Shown piece by piece: positions 7,401 through 15,712 of a DNA stretch of 35,737 bases. The stretch's first letter is position 1. Each line of letters starts with the position of its first letter. The notes under the pieces are model-generated. The model did no database searches. It was not told where the DNA came from and saw nothing but the letters and a program-made list of their open reading frames with translations. This stretch comes from CAYUHZ01 sp964444625 (GTDB lineage: Bacteria; Patescibacteriota; Patescibacteriia; Patescibacteriales; GWC2-42-12), in contig CAYUHZ010000005.1 of the NCBI GenBank assembly GCA_964444625.1, positions 1 through 35,737 on the forward strand, given 5' to 3'. The position numbers were made by a program, and so were the translations under genes.

Positions 7401-7992
7401 TGTCAATCATCTGAATATTTTGGCACCATCCCCTCACTTCCGCTTGCAATGGCTCAGGCACTTTTCCTCCCCGATCAATTCTTTTGGCTAAATATTTTGC
7501 TACTAAATCGCTGATTGTCGTTTGCTCTTTTCCTTTCTTATTACTGGTCGTGAACATCTCCCAAAAATAATGTTCATGATAATCATTAAAGCCTCCCTCT
7601 GGCATTTTTTCAGGCTCAAACTGTTCAAAAAACTCTATTATTTCATCCACTTGCTCTTGCGACCAAGCTCTATCAGCATTAAACAAATATTCTCCTACAT
7701 GCTCCTCTCTTTCTTCACCGCCCTCTTTTGAGTAAACCGCACCGTTCATCTTAATAACAACCAATCTTTTCATCATCTGATCAAAATCTTCTTTGGTTTT
7801 TTGGCTGGCCTTAAAATCCTCGAGAATTTGAGCAATATGAGAATTAATAGCAGATTTCTGTTTACTCTTTTGAGCAATGCCTATAATTTTTTCTATGCTT
7901 TCCTCATCTCTTCGAAAAACCATCTCAAAACTTTCCCTCTTGCTCTGGCTATCGGGAGTTTTGGTATTTGTCATAGTTGGTTCTTTTATCAT
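4405..7992 (-). CDS. Large protein of unknown function with a C-terminal GNAT-like domain, 1195 aa
   Basis: I do not recognise the full-length protein. It has no signal peptide or membrane segment, is highly charged and mostly helical, and the first 1000 residues show no motif I can name. Residues about 1019-1110 resemble a GNAT N-acyltransferase: a beta4/P-loop-like stretch (FNVEPSLAGSAIGTALMQ), then GSYYVEKAGFVV like motif B. About 85 residues follow it. The start is either 7992 or, six codons in, 7974; neither has a Shine-Dalgarno. It begins 12 bases after the stop of the PHP-ATPase gene, so the two are probably one transcript. Roles as a modifying enzyme partner of the ATPase, or as an unrelated lineage-specific protein, are both open. 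Confidence 0.72.
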   Translation of the reverse strand: MIKEPTMTNTKTPDSQSKRESFEMVFRRDEESIEKIIGIAQKSKQKSAINSHIAQILEDFKASQKTKEDFDQMMKRLVVIKMNGAVYSKEGGEEREEHVGEYLFNADRAWSQEQVDEIIEFFEQFEPEKMPEGGFNDYHEHYFWEMFTTSNKKGKEQTTISDLVAKYLAKRIDRGGKVPEPLQAEVRGWCQNIQMIDSDVRLDFLSAILNNPGKVSGHTVSEAIGHMGLYGPGFIRQLEGNLEKNKKNIGKALKVITILNHLRHLGDQTGFEDSGDEAFKLLEEVREGANNYFIKTKAAQVLRRPLEDYTVKEKRLFLKGDWRNIMRPEHFYDTIAPVLGESDPYEIMDIDPTDESILMDEEIEDIFERYGYVADSYYYWNEREQMKDRHEDDDLRKSYNIIPSSAENEYYKDKITRESCYTRVNNKYGAIYTSGGQVDSFFQLDAESEKQAQEEREKNGEIPEGTLEFFVNKFDKAEVSGDSEQFLYYLQIRGKLPKKIKERIDSRLGLEIPKELDRNFASKTEFDGELERYKERLLEDLSSSQAEKVGFLRGELNTELHRRKDAAKEKYFGFASEDIELLDFFNSFNMQHPNRVHPTAHHTICYYLYLRKDLPEDLTREFEEKFDVRVPEKLKEFGTFDDYLATSDRELLMPFTHYPNFQEMSTWLNQRIGGLSQRIKETKNTPERLSIAEILEKEGFKKEDMSEEEYDKLLLTYKTLIELPIRERMEKDFGIKLEDYSVREQVQFVNFLSTKTIEEVERVKGFLNEGDNELSRKHRVKAFLSLESGQFTGDDIILIGESLKDDSKLVNKLFEVYASLVDQTAITKDELREMFRNQKEVKDEEVGKVSRMILNKANELLLDYVRMIKEGKEISKVELLNELEGYKAELVLTASVWKSVDKSGLSFEDLEGVTFEVDSIGRITGDGKIMSLVDEISKKETDDKNPFIPGANIRGAVSRYALEASQEERQKAQEILEMIDIYRKNYIHKPKLQKKIVEGFIDKLRTAGDQTLVYSFKKEGHVLAFNRFDQMDGNRKYFGSFNVEPSLAGSAIGTALMQASLDREASQNDIEADCDPETAIGSYYVEKAGFVVYSVVPNYGGTGETIFTIERKPQNKEFNYRNMSNDELMLEYERRFRGNVYRQGSTRMVLKFEKDSNELFESSERLVNKEGYIMTRYFFDKGGKEVYCAFERGGN
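4506..4535 (+). terminator. Intrinsic terminator embedded in the opposing gene
   Basis: GACTCAAAC (4508-4516), loop AATTC, GTTTGAGTC (4522-4530) and TTTTT (4531-4535) form a textbook rho-independent terminator about 70 bases past the TrmB stop. The stem can extend two more A-T pairs. It lies in the 3' coding part of the convergent 1195-aa gene. Confidence 0.7.
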
Positions 7993-8004
7993 AAAATTTT
8001 AAGT

Positions 8005-10936
8005 TTAAAAATTGTATTTTTGCTCGCGTTTTTGAAAAGCTTCCGGTCCGCCTTCGAGCACATCCCAGCAATGCTGGCGAATCCCCTTTGAATACAAAAC
8101 CGTAGCGTCAGCCTTATTCTCGAAAGAATTCTCCAACGAACCTTCGATATAGCAAATATTACAGACTTGTTCCTGTTTATCTTTATCAAAATTAGCTACA
8201 ATGACTTGTTCGGAATCAGTATTCACAACCAGGTTCGCATTATGGGAGGCGATAATAATCTGCCGATTGAGTTTAGCTTTTTTAAAATATTTCATTAGAG
8301 TATTATATATTGATCTGTTATCCAGATTTTCTTCCGGCTGATCAATCAAAATCGGCTTATAATCATTGTCCAATTCCAAATAAAGAATAAGCAAAGCAAC
8401 CCCTTTCAATCCGGGGGTTAATTTATCAAGTGCTTTTTTATCGAATTCGATTGAGTAAGTTAGATAAAAATATTCAAAACTAAATAGCCAGTCAAAAAAA
8501 TTTTCTATTTTAAAACTTGGGCTGATCTGCTTAATAATCTCGACTTCCCTGCAATCTTCATTGCTACTGAAAAGTCCGAGAAGATTCACAAGATAATTTT
8601 CGACTATTTTTTCTTCTTTTTCCTGAAGTGCTTTTTTGTCGTCAATCAACCTAATTTCGGAATCAAGATCAAACGCTTTTACCTGCTTAAAGAGTTTTTC
8701 TAATTCTTCCTTTAATAAAGTTTGATCGGCGCCATAAAAAGTTCCCTTCTGCCTATGATCAATTATCTTATCTCCGAAATCAGCCATCCTTGAAAAATCG
8801 AAATTAAGCTCAACATTAAACCGAAACAGCTTGCTTTCGTCTTCTTTTTTCTCTTCCAACATTTCTTCCAAAGGCTTGTATATTTCTTTTAAAATTCTTC
8901 TTTCTTCGATTAAAGTTATAAAAAACTGCTTGAATAATTCTTGTTGTGTTTTTCTGAGTTGGGGCAATTCCAATTTAACTTCTGATATTTTTTTATTCTT
9001 TTCATTCAGAACCTCGATGCTCGTGTCCAGTTTCTTTTTATAATCTGTAAGCTCGATTAACTTTTTTTGCAAAGTCTGCTCAATATTCAATTTTTTGATA
9101 ATTTCTGATATTTGATTTTGAATTTCTGATAAAGTTTTATTTTTTTCTTTAATCGTTTTCGGGCTTTAACTCTACCGTTAATATATCGGTGATACCCAAT
9201 CTTTTTGCCGTCTCATTGATGCTACTTGTTGAATCGGCTATGCCTGATTTGAAATTTTTATACTCATCCAATAATTCATCGAGCAACCTGACTTCTTCGC
9301 CGGCCAAACCGACTTCCTTTTCCATTTTCAGTTTTTGTTCATTCAAGGATTGATGTTCGTCAAATAATTTTTTCTTATCGGTTTCCTTTCCAGCTATAAC
9401 TTTTTCAATATTGTCGATTTCTTTCTTAATATTCTTTTGCTCTTCATTTTTTTCAGATAAATCTTTTGCAATCTTTTCTTCTTCGATTATCAACGCAGAT
9501 GAATCCCCTATTTGTTGGTTTACTTTCGTGAGCTTAGTTTTTTCCTGAAGTCTTTCGTGCTTTACTAGATTAATCTTGGAATTCTTAACTCCAGAAAAAT
9601 CCGAATAAATCGACTTTTCATCTTCTCCGATTTTCTGATAAACCACATTTTCAATCTGCCTTTGCAACTCCTCAATTTTTTCGTTAGAACATAGAGTTGT
9701 TACAAAGCCTTGGGATAAATATATTACTTTCTGGACAATATCTTTTTTGTCTATCTTGCCGATTTCTGAAATTTTAAGATAATCATAGTCATCGTTGATC
9801 CAATTTAGCTTTATTTCAAGGTTCGGAAAATTATCTTTTGCTTTAATCAAGAAAGAATTTTCATTGCTTTCGATCTCGCCCCAATTCTTATTGGCTGTCA
9901 ATACAATCAAATCTAAAATAGCCGTTTTGCCCGTTCCTCTCCCGCCTATAACGCTAACCAGATCAGAATTCAACTCGTAAACTCTTTCTTCAATCCAACC
10001 ATTTGAATTTTTAATTTCTATGCTTTTAATGATCTTGCTGGAATCGATCTTGCTGGGCGGATTCTCTCCTTGGTATACTCTCATTTCCGGCTCATAGATT
10101 ACCTGCTTCAATCCTTCAAATGTCGGGTCAGCCTTGATCCAACAATACTTGTTAATTGGCTCTGATTTTTCATTCTTTAATTTCCCAAACGGATAATCGC
10201 ATTTATGGGCATCGCTGCCTTTTATGCAGGGGTACTTCTTGCCGTTTAGCCATTCTTTGATTTTAACTTCCGGATGCTTATCATTTTTCCACTGGAAAAA
10301 ATTAATTGTTTTCAAATTTGACGATCCAATCAGATTTGCTTTTTTGATTAATCCTGATTTGAAATAGCCATCATTATTCGGATCGATCTGATCCGCCCCG
10401 CCGTATTCATCATACGGCAACCAGACCAAAAAATGTTTTCTCAGGAAATCATCGTTTTTTAAAGACTTTACTGTGTCAAAAAAATCTACTGAAATTTTAT
10501 TCTCTCGCTTTTTGTCATCGCTAATATTTCCTATTTTGTCAGTGTTCCCGCCCTCAACGTGGCATTCCAAGGACTTGAGCCAAGTATCAATCCTCCCCAG
10601 CAATTCTGGATTATTATCAAAAATAATGTGAAAATTTATTTTAACTCCGTTTTTTAATCTCTCATCCCTCTTACTGATCAAATTATTATTCATTCTGAAT
10701 TCAACAACCGGAAAAATATATTTGCCCTCAACGCCTCCCTTATTTAAGATTTCCTGATATCCCTGGATTGAATAATAATCATTAATTCCAATAACGTCTG
10801 CAACGGACGCTTTCAGGTTTTTTATAAAATCATCATAATCTCCGCCAAACGAAAAAGGACTATGGACGTGCAGATCCCACTTTCTCCATTCCGATCCTCG
10901 ATTAAAAGGATATCTTTTTAATCTTTCCTCACACAT
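8005..10936 (-). pseudogene. PHP-domain + SMC/ABC-type ATPase (TrlF-like), split by one frameshift
   Basis: The first 595 codons (10936-9149) hold a PHP phosphoesterase domain with the HxH motif at residues 23 and 25 (DLHVHSPFS) and a SDAH motif near 241, then a Walker A (GGRGTGKT, 331-338) and coiled coil. The second part (to 8005) supplies more coiled coil, the ABC signature LTPGLKG, Walker B (PILIDQPEENLD) and the H-loop (IIASHNAN). Neither half is a complete ATPase. The total is 2932 bases, one more than a multiple of three, and dropping one C in the CCC at about 9160 joins them as LKP-KTIKEKNKTLSEIQ into about 976 residues, normal for TrlF-like proteins. Such proteins are ATP-driven nuclease-like factors often found in defence settings. 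The break is real decay or a sequencing error. Confidence 0.8.
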
Positions 10937-10989
10937 AAATAATAATTCAGATTATGCGTATTAATGCTTATTTTCTGGGTAGTTTTAGT

Positions 10990-12393
10990 CTAAATCATCG
11001 CTAAAACCAAATAATAAGGTATATAATACAAGACTTGCCCATTGACCTCTTTCTTGGCCAACTCACTTCTTGTGACTACCACTCCAAAACTGATTTTTTT
11101 CTTTCTCATGAAATCCGTGGTCGGCAACAAATTCTTGGGATTAATATTATTGGAAAATTTAACCTCAATCGGCAATTGCTTCTCGCCGGTATTAATTAAA
11201 AAGTCTATTTCCTTTTCGCCCTGTCGCCAAAAACTCAAAGCCTCGTTCATGGCGCTGCCTTTATATTTTTGCGCCAGAACATTGTAAGCCAAATTCTCAA
11301 TTATCTTGCCAAAGGCCTGTGGCACTTCATCGATATGGCTTTCTTTATAATGATTTAACGCGCAGGTAAAATTTACGCACGGCGTATAAAGTTTTTTCAA
11401 TATCCGGCCGCGCTTAATCGGGCTTTTATGGTATTTATAAAGGATTTCAAAAATATAACTGTCTTTCAGATACTCAAGGTATCTGTCCAAGGTTAAGCGC
11501 GACAAAGCAATCTCTCGGCCGATATTGGTCTGCTCAAAAATAGAACTGATATTATTTAAAACGTGCTTGGTTATTAATTTAAATTCGTCAGTTTTTTCGA
11601 TGCTGAATGTTCGGATACAATCTTCGACAACTTTGCCGATTACCGATTCCACAATATATTCATGTCTGGCTTCCGGCGTCGGCAATTGCCTCGTTTCTGG
11701 GAATTGTCCGCTTACCACATATTCTCGGCTCAATTTCAAAATTTCAGAGCCATGAAAAGCGTGGTAAGTGCTCAAATCACCGAAAACATCCGGCAATTTA
11801 GTCAAATCAAATGGTTCAACCATCTTCACATTATCACTGCTGATTCTCGTAAACTCTCTGAAAGAAAGTGGCGGCAAATAATAATCAAAAACTCTGCCAG
11901 CTAAACTCTCTCGATATTTGCCTTTGAGTAAAATACCCTGCGATCCAGTCACGATAAATTTTATTTTCTTGCCTGACAAATCATAATATCGCTTTAAAAT
12001 TGATTGCCAGTCTTCAATATACTGGACTTCGTCCAACAAAACATAAACTCGCTCATCCAAAGACAAACTTGGCTTATTAACCACCTCTTTAAAATAAACA
12101 GATAAAACCTCGTCTAAAAATTCTGCTTTTTGTATCTGGGTGGAATAATCAAAAAGATAATAAAAAATATTTGTCGGTTTTATTTCTTGTTCAAGCAATT
12201 TTCCGATCAACTGCTTTAGAATGGTGCTTTTGCCGACCCGTCTCAAACCGACAATATTCAACATAAGCGTATGGTTTAGATTCTCCTCAATTTTGGAAAA
12301 CAAATCACGCTTTGGCCAATTGATCTCGTCCGTTTGGTATGATGATTTTTCCCACCATTCATTTTTTAAACTTAATTCTTGCCTAGTAATCAT
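10990..12393 (-). CDS. AAA-family ATPase with DUF4143, 467 aa
   Basis: The N-terminal ATPase carries Walker A (GLRRVGKST, about residues 48-56), Walker B (VYVLLDEVQYIEDW) and a sensor strand (KFIVTGSQG). The middle is a helical winged-helix-like region. The C-terminal DUF4143 part has a PD-(D/E)XK-like core (KEIDFLI, then LPIEVKFS). Proteins of this type are abundant in bacteria and archaea; their function is mostly unknown, though a nucleic-acid or antitoxin/mobile-element link is often suspected. The reading frame is open back to 12462, but the promoter lies at 12434-12462, so the ATG at 12393 is the probable start. The gene ends 53 bases before the PHP-ATPase gene and could be co-transcribed with it. 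Confidence 0.88.
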   Translation of the reverse strand: MITRQELSLKNEWWEKSSYQTDEINWPKRDLFSKIEENLNHTLMLNIVGLRRVGKSTILKQLIGKLLEQEIKPTNIFYYLFDYSTQIQKAEFLDEVLSVYFKEVVNKPSLSLDERVYVLLDEVQYIEDWQSILKRYYDLSGKKIKFIVTGSQGILLKGKYRESLAGRVFDYYLPPLSFREFTRISSDNVKMVEPFDLTKLPDVFGDLSTYHAFHGSEILKLSREYVVSGQFPETRQLPTPEARHEYIVESVIGKVVEDCIRTFSIEKTDEFKLITKHVLNNISSIFEQTNIGREIALSRLTLDRYLEYLKDSYIFEILYKYHKSPIKRGRILKKLYTPCVNFTCALNHYKESHIDEVPQAFGKIIENLAYNVLAQKYKGSAMNEALSFWRQGEKEIDFLINTGEKQLPIEVKFSNNINPKNLLPTTDFMRKKKISFGVVVTRSELAKKEVNGQVLYYIPYYLVLAMI

Positions 12394-12433
12394 ATTAATA
12401 TGTTGTTTATAGTAAACATAAATCTTTAATTTA

Positions 12434-12462
12434 AGTATACTATACATCCTGTATCCCGTCAA
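12434..12462 (-). promoter_or_regulatory. Promoter of the AAA/DUF4143 ATPase gene
   Basis: Minus-strand TTGACG (12462-12457), 17-base spacer, TATACT (12439-12434). Transcription from about 12427 gives a leader of about 34 bases to the ATG at 12393 and excludes the longer open frame. Confidence 0.65.
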
Positions 12463-12486
12463 GTCGTTGTTTTATGCTAAAATAAA

Positions 12487-12519
12487 AGGAAAAAATCACG
12501 CATTAATTGATTTTTTCCT
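12487..12519 (-). terminator. Terminator after the ftsZ transcript
   Basis: AGGAAAAAATCA (12487-12498) and TGATTTTTTCCT (12508-12519) form a perfect 12-bp stem with a 9-base loop. On the minus strand it is followed by TTTATTTTAG. It lies 44 bases past the end of the decayed gene coupled to ftsZ and upstream of the ATPase promoter, separating the two units. Confidence 0.6.
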
Positions 12520-12562
12520 CTATGTTTGACGCTAACACGCCTTTTAGGCGACCAAAAAGCTT

Positions 12563-12891
12563 TTATTCAACCTTCAACAGCAACGAAAGATTGTCCTTAA
12601 CTTTCTGACTCTTCCCACTCAAGCTCCGCTGCCCAATCTGTTCGAGTGGCCATCGACTCTTGAAATCTTAAATCGTAAAAACCATGCTCGGCTTGTTGTT
12701 GATTATAAATGCCCACTCAACCCTGACTTTTTTTCTCCTGATTCCCACGGCCCGGGTTTGGTGCAATCATGTGGTTCGCCGAGAACTTTTTTCAATTCTT
12801 CAAAACTGGCATGAATCGTGCCGATTCTGCTTGAGTTATAAGTTTGTTTTCTTGTTGCTGGCTTGAGTTTTAATTTTGCTGTGAGTTTCAC
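12563..12891 (-). pseudogene. Decayed small gene coupled to ftsZ (about 109 codons)
   Basis: A GTG start overlaps the ftsZ stop (GTGA), giving 62 intact codons (MKLTAKLKLKPATRK, then SFEELKKVLGEPHDC). Changing frame after GEKK continues as VRVEWAFIINNKPSMVFTI, then a TAA where a tyrosine-like codon would fit, then DFKSRWPLEQIG to a stop at 12563. The pattern 'small sheet, LGEP, VEW' resembles short phage-type hypothetical proteins with no assigned role. One frameshift and one nonsense codon suggest a dead gene; alternatively the 62-residue product is what is made. Location and overlap imply translation coupled to ftsZ. Confidence 0.55.
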
Positions 12892-14063
12892 ATCATCTTT
12901 TTCCGAATAAATGCTGGAATACCTAGCTCTTCGTCTTCTTCGCTGATTGGCGCAATCGTACTTTTCTTTTGAGCCGGCTCGGCTTGCGCCGCCTTCAAAG
13001 GAGAAGACTTGCTGCGCCTTCTTTCTTTGTGATCACCGTCTTCTTCCGAAACAAATACTGTGGGCGTATAAACGCGTTCGCTTACAATGTTTTCCCTAGG
13101 ACCAACGTCGCGGCCGTTAAAACCAGTAGCCACTACCGTCACCTTGATCTCGTCTTTCATTTTTTCATCTATCACGGCGCCGAAAATAATCTTGGCCTCT
13201 TCATCAGCCGAAGAGGTAATCACCTTTGCCGCTTCGTTGACTTCATGCATCGTCAGATTATTGCCGCCGACGATGGTGAAAAGAATGCCGCGAGCTCCTT
13301 CAATTGACATTTCCAGCAAAGGAGAACTGATTGCTGCTTTTGCGGCTTCTATCGCTTTGTTTTCCCCTGAAGCTTGGCCAATGCCCATCAAAGCGCTACC
13401 GGCGTTGGACATTACCGCCTTGACGTCGGCAAAGTCAACGTTAATTATGCCCGGAACTGTAATCAGTTCGGATATGCCCTGAACGCCTTGGCGCAATATT
13501 TCATCAACTACCATAAAAGCGTCAAGCAATGAAGTTTTTTTGTCAATCACCTGCAATAATTTATCGTTAGGGATGGTGATAATTGTATCAACTTTGTCAG
13601 CCAATTCCGACAAGCCGCGTTCGGCGATATTCTTTCTTTGGACGCCTTCAAAAACAAAAGGCTTGGTAACGACCGCTACGGTAAGGGCTCCCAGGTCCCT
13701 GGCGATCTCAGCCACTACCGGCGCCGCGCCCGTACCTGTGCCGCCTCCCAAACCGCAGGTTACAAAAACCATATCAGCGTCTTTTAGCATATCTCTCAAT
13801 TCGTTCTGCCCTTCTTCGGCAGATTGTCTGCCCAATTCCGGATTCATGCCCGCACCAAGTCCTCGGGTGATGGTTTTGCCAATATGTAATTTTTTGGCTG
13901 CTTTGTTATAATGCAATGCTTGCACGTCGGTATTAACCGCAATAAATTCTACCCCCTTGATGCCACAATCAATCATGCGGTTAATTGCGCTGCCGCCCGA
14001 ACCGCCTACTCCGATTACTTTTATTTTGGCAAAGGTTTCTGCCGCTGGCTTTACTTCAGCCAT
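12888..14063 (-). CDS. ftsZ: Cell division protein FtsZ
   Basis: FtsZ is the tubulin-like GTPase that polymerises into the division ring at midcell. The 391 residues show the GTP-binding N-terminal region (IKVIGVGGSGGSAINRM), the tubulin signature GLGGGTGTGAAP (about 106-117), the T7 loop (NVDFADVK) and the C-terminal domain. A variable acidic/basic linker then leads to a conserved C-terminal peptide (GIPAFIRKKMM) that normally binds FtsA. The length is typical. It lies downstream of ftsA in the usual order with its own promoter at 14096-14124 and no clear Shine-Dalgarno. A 131-bp repeat lies between the two genes just upstream of the promoter, and a decayed gene overlaps its stop. Confidence 0.98.
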   Translation of the reverse strand: MAEVKPAAETFAKIKVIGVGGSGGSAINRMIDCGIKGVEFIAVNTDVQALHYNKAAKKLHIGKTITRGLGAGMNPELGRQSAEEGQNELRDMLKDADMVFVTCGLGGGTGTGAAPVVAEIARDLGALTVAVVTKPFVFEGVQRKNIAERGLSELADKVDTIITIPNDKLLQVIDKKTSLLDAFMVVDEILRQGVQGISELITVPGIINVDFADVKAVMSNAGSALMGIGQASGENKAIEAAKAAISSPLLEMSIEGARGILFTIVGGNNLTMHEVNEAAKVITSSADEEAKIIFGAVIDEKMKDEIKVTVVATGFNGRDVGPRENIVSERVYTPTVFVSEEDGDHKERRRSKSSPLKAAQAEPAQKKSTIAPISEEDEELGIPAFIRKKMM

Positions 14064-14095
14064 ATGGTATTCAAATTATGAATTAATATACTTTT

Positions 14096-14124
14096 AATAT
14101 AGCCTAATCTTATAATTTTATCAA
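14096..14124 (-). promoter_or_regulatory. ftsZ promoter
   Basis: Minus-strand TTGATA (14124-14119), 17-base spacer, TATATT (14101-14096). The leader to the ATG at 14063 is about 26 bases. The repeat at 14130-14260 begins six bases upstream of the -35 box. Confidence 0.6.
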
Positions 14125-14129
14125 GTGTT

Positions 14130-14260
14130 TAAATGAACTACCTCGGGGCAAGCCCACGAGGTATCCCAAGGAAAATTTTTTTATTTGAGAAACCAATGGT
14201 TTCTCAAACTCTTCCTTGCAAGGAAACCTCAAGTCAAGCCTATGAGGAATAAATGATTTA
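14130..14260. repeat. 131-bp dispersed hairpin repeat, copy 1
   Basis: This sequence recurs at 30527-30657 in the same orientation with a single difference (G at 14244, A at 30641). It holds ACCTCG-GGGC-aa-GCCC-a-CGAGGT (14140-14162), a perfect TTTGAGAAACC/GGTTTCTCAAA stem, the palindrome TTCCTTGCAAGGAA, and CCTCA/TGAGG near the end. TAAATGA occurs at the start and near the end. The near identity of distant copies suggests recent spread of a REP- or MITE-like unit. Confidence 0.8.
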
Positions 14261-14276
14261 TATCCCAGTTAAAACA

Positions 14277-14303
14277 AAGCTGTACAAATTATTTGCACAG
14301 CTT
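14277..14303 (-). terminator. Hairpin at the end of ftsA
   Basis: AAGCTGTACAAAT and ATTTGCACAGCTT pair over 13 bases with one mismatch and overlap the ftsA stop codon. There is no long T-run, so termination strength is uncertain. A 17-base core identical to this one (GCTGTACAAATTATTTG) also occurs in the ftsA leader. Confidence 0.4.
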
Positions 14304-15561
14304 ATGGCACCAAAGTTTTAAATAATTTCTTAATTTTATCGATGGTTTGCGCTACCGCCTCTCCGCCGCCGGACCAAGAAGTTGACTTAGCTGTTGTCAT
14401 TTTGTTGCCCCAGGCAACCAAGCCCAAAGCGGTAAGAAAATTAAGATCGTTAACTTTGTCAATTGCGGTAAAAATGTTTCTGTTGCTGCCCAAGCAAGCC
14501 GGCAACCTCAGCCTCTTCTTAGCCACCTCGGTAATTCCATCGAGCTTTGCCCCGCCGCCAATCAGAAAGACACCAGCCGGCAACATGCCGGAACGATCGA
14601 TTTTTTTTAATTCATTGTCAATTTTTTCAAATATCTCTTCCACTCTTGCTTCAATAATTTCCGCCACGTATTTTCTGGATATCACCATTTCCTCTTCCTC
14701 CACTCCTTCTTCGGCGGCCAAATCCTTTACGTCAACCTCGTCTTTCTTGCCATATTGCTCCGGTTTGGCGTTGCCATATTCCAGCTTTATCCTTTCAGCC
14801 AAATTAATCGGACAACGCAGGCCGATGGCTAAATCAGAGGTAATGTGTTCCGAGCCGATTGGCAAAATTGCGGTATGCAATAGTTCGCCCTCCTCAAACA
14901 CTGCTAAGCTGGTAGTTGACAGGCCGATATTGATTAAAGCGGCGCCTAATTCCTTTTGTTTGGATCCAATTACCGCTTCGGCGGCCGACAAGGGCGATAG
15001 AACCAAATCGTTAATCTCCAAACCGGTGCGGTACACTGCCTTGGTTAGATTTTTAATCAGGCTGGAAAGCCCTTGAATAACCAAGGTTTCAACTTCAAGC
15101 CTGACTCCGGTCATGCCTAGGGGGTCTTTGATGTCTTCTTGGTTATCAACGGTAAATTTGACAGGAATAACATGCAAAATTTCATAGTTAGGCGGAACAG
15201 ACAATGCTTGCGCCGCTTCAATAGCGCGAGCCACATCTTCTTCGCCGATTTCATTATTGCTTCGGCTCACCGCTACCACGCCCCGACTTTTTTCAGATTT
15301 AATATTTGGGCCATTGATGCCAACCCAGACATTGCTAATCGGAACTCCCACCAAACGTTCTGCCCTTTCCAAACAAGCAGAAACAGAAGAAGTCGCGTCC
15401 TCAATGCTATTAACCACCCCGCGATTTATGCCTAATGCCGGGGCGCTTACCGCTCCGATAATTTGCAATTGTTCACCAGTTTCATTGGTTACTTGTTGGC
15501 CAACAACCACTCTAACCTCAGTTGAGCCGATATCCAAGCCGGCGATAATATTTCCCTTCAT
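14302..15561 (-). CDS. ftsA: Cell division protein FtsA
   Basis: FtsA is the actin-like ATPase that tethers FtsZ to the membrane and recruits later divisome proteins. The 419-residue product begins IIAGLDIGSTEVRVVVG (phosphate 1 motif), has the SHS2/1C domain (about 85-165, with VWVGINGP just before), phosphate 2 (AALINIGLSTTSLAVF) and the adenosine motif (GVFLIGGGAKLDGI). The last residues (TIDKIKKLFKTLVP) form an amphipathic helix, the usual membrane-targeting tip. Its length and its place upstream of ftsZ are standard. The start at 15561 follows a probable promoter at 15649-15677 and a leader of about 80 bases carrying a hairpin. Confidence 0.96.
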   Translation of the reverse strand: MKGNIIAGLDIGSTEVRVVVGQQVTNETGEQLQIIGAVSAPALGINRGVVNSIEDATSSVSACLERAERLVGVPISNVWVGINGPNIKSEKSRGVVAVSRSNNEIGEEDVARAIEAAQALSVPPNYEILHVIPVKFTVDNQEDIKDPLGMTGVRLEVETLVIQGLSSLIKNLTKAVYRTGLEINDLVLSPLSAAEAVIGSKQKELGAALINIGLSTTSLAVFEEGELLHTAILPIGSEHITSDLAIGLRCPINLAERIKLEYGNAKPEQYGKKDEVDVKDLAAEEGVEEEEMVISRKYVAEIIEARVEEIFEKIDNELKKIDRSGMLPAGVFLIGGGAKLDGITEVAKKRLRLPACLGSNRNIFTAIDKVNDLNFLTALGLVAWGNKMTTAKSTSWSGGGEAVAQTIDKIKKLFKTLVP

Positions 15562-15588
15562 ATTTTATGACAATTAAGATTTTCTCTT

Positions 15589-15611
15589 GCTGTACAAATT
15601 ATTTGTTCAGC
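15589..15611 (-). repeat. Hairpin in the ftsA leader
   Basis: GCTGTACAAAT and TTTGTTCAGC form a stem with one mismatch. The first 17 bases are identical to the hairpin that closes ftsA at 14279-14295, so ftsA is bracketed by two copies of the motif. A single-strand relative (CTGTACAAATT) lies near 28396, next to the yqeY stop. Confidence 0.5.
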
Positions 15612-15648
15612 TATTTGTTAGGTTTTATTTTCCGCTTTTTGTATTATT

Positions 15649-15677
15649 ATTATACAAAAAAAAACAAAAAATTACAA
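15649..15677 (-). promoter_or_regulatory. Probable ftsA promoter
   Basis: Minus-strand TTGTAA (15677-15672), 17-base spacer and a perfect TATAAT (15654-15649), with a start near 15642. Confidence 0.5.
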
Positions 15678-15712
15678 ATGTTAAATATTTAAACTATAAA
15701 GTAATATTAACT

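Noticed and set aside
12394..12462. Upstream start of the AAA/DUF4143 ATPase at 12462
   Set aside because: A consensus promoter occupies these bases, so they are unlikely to be transcribed.
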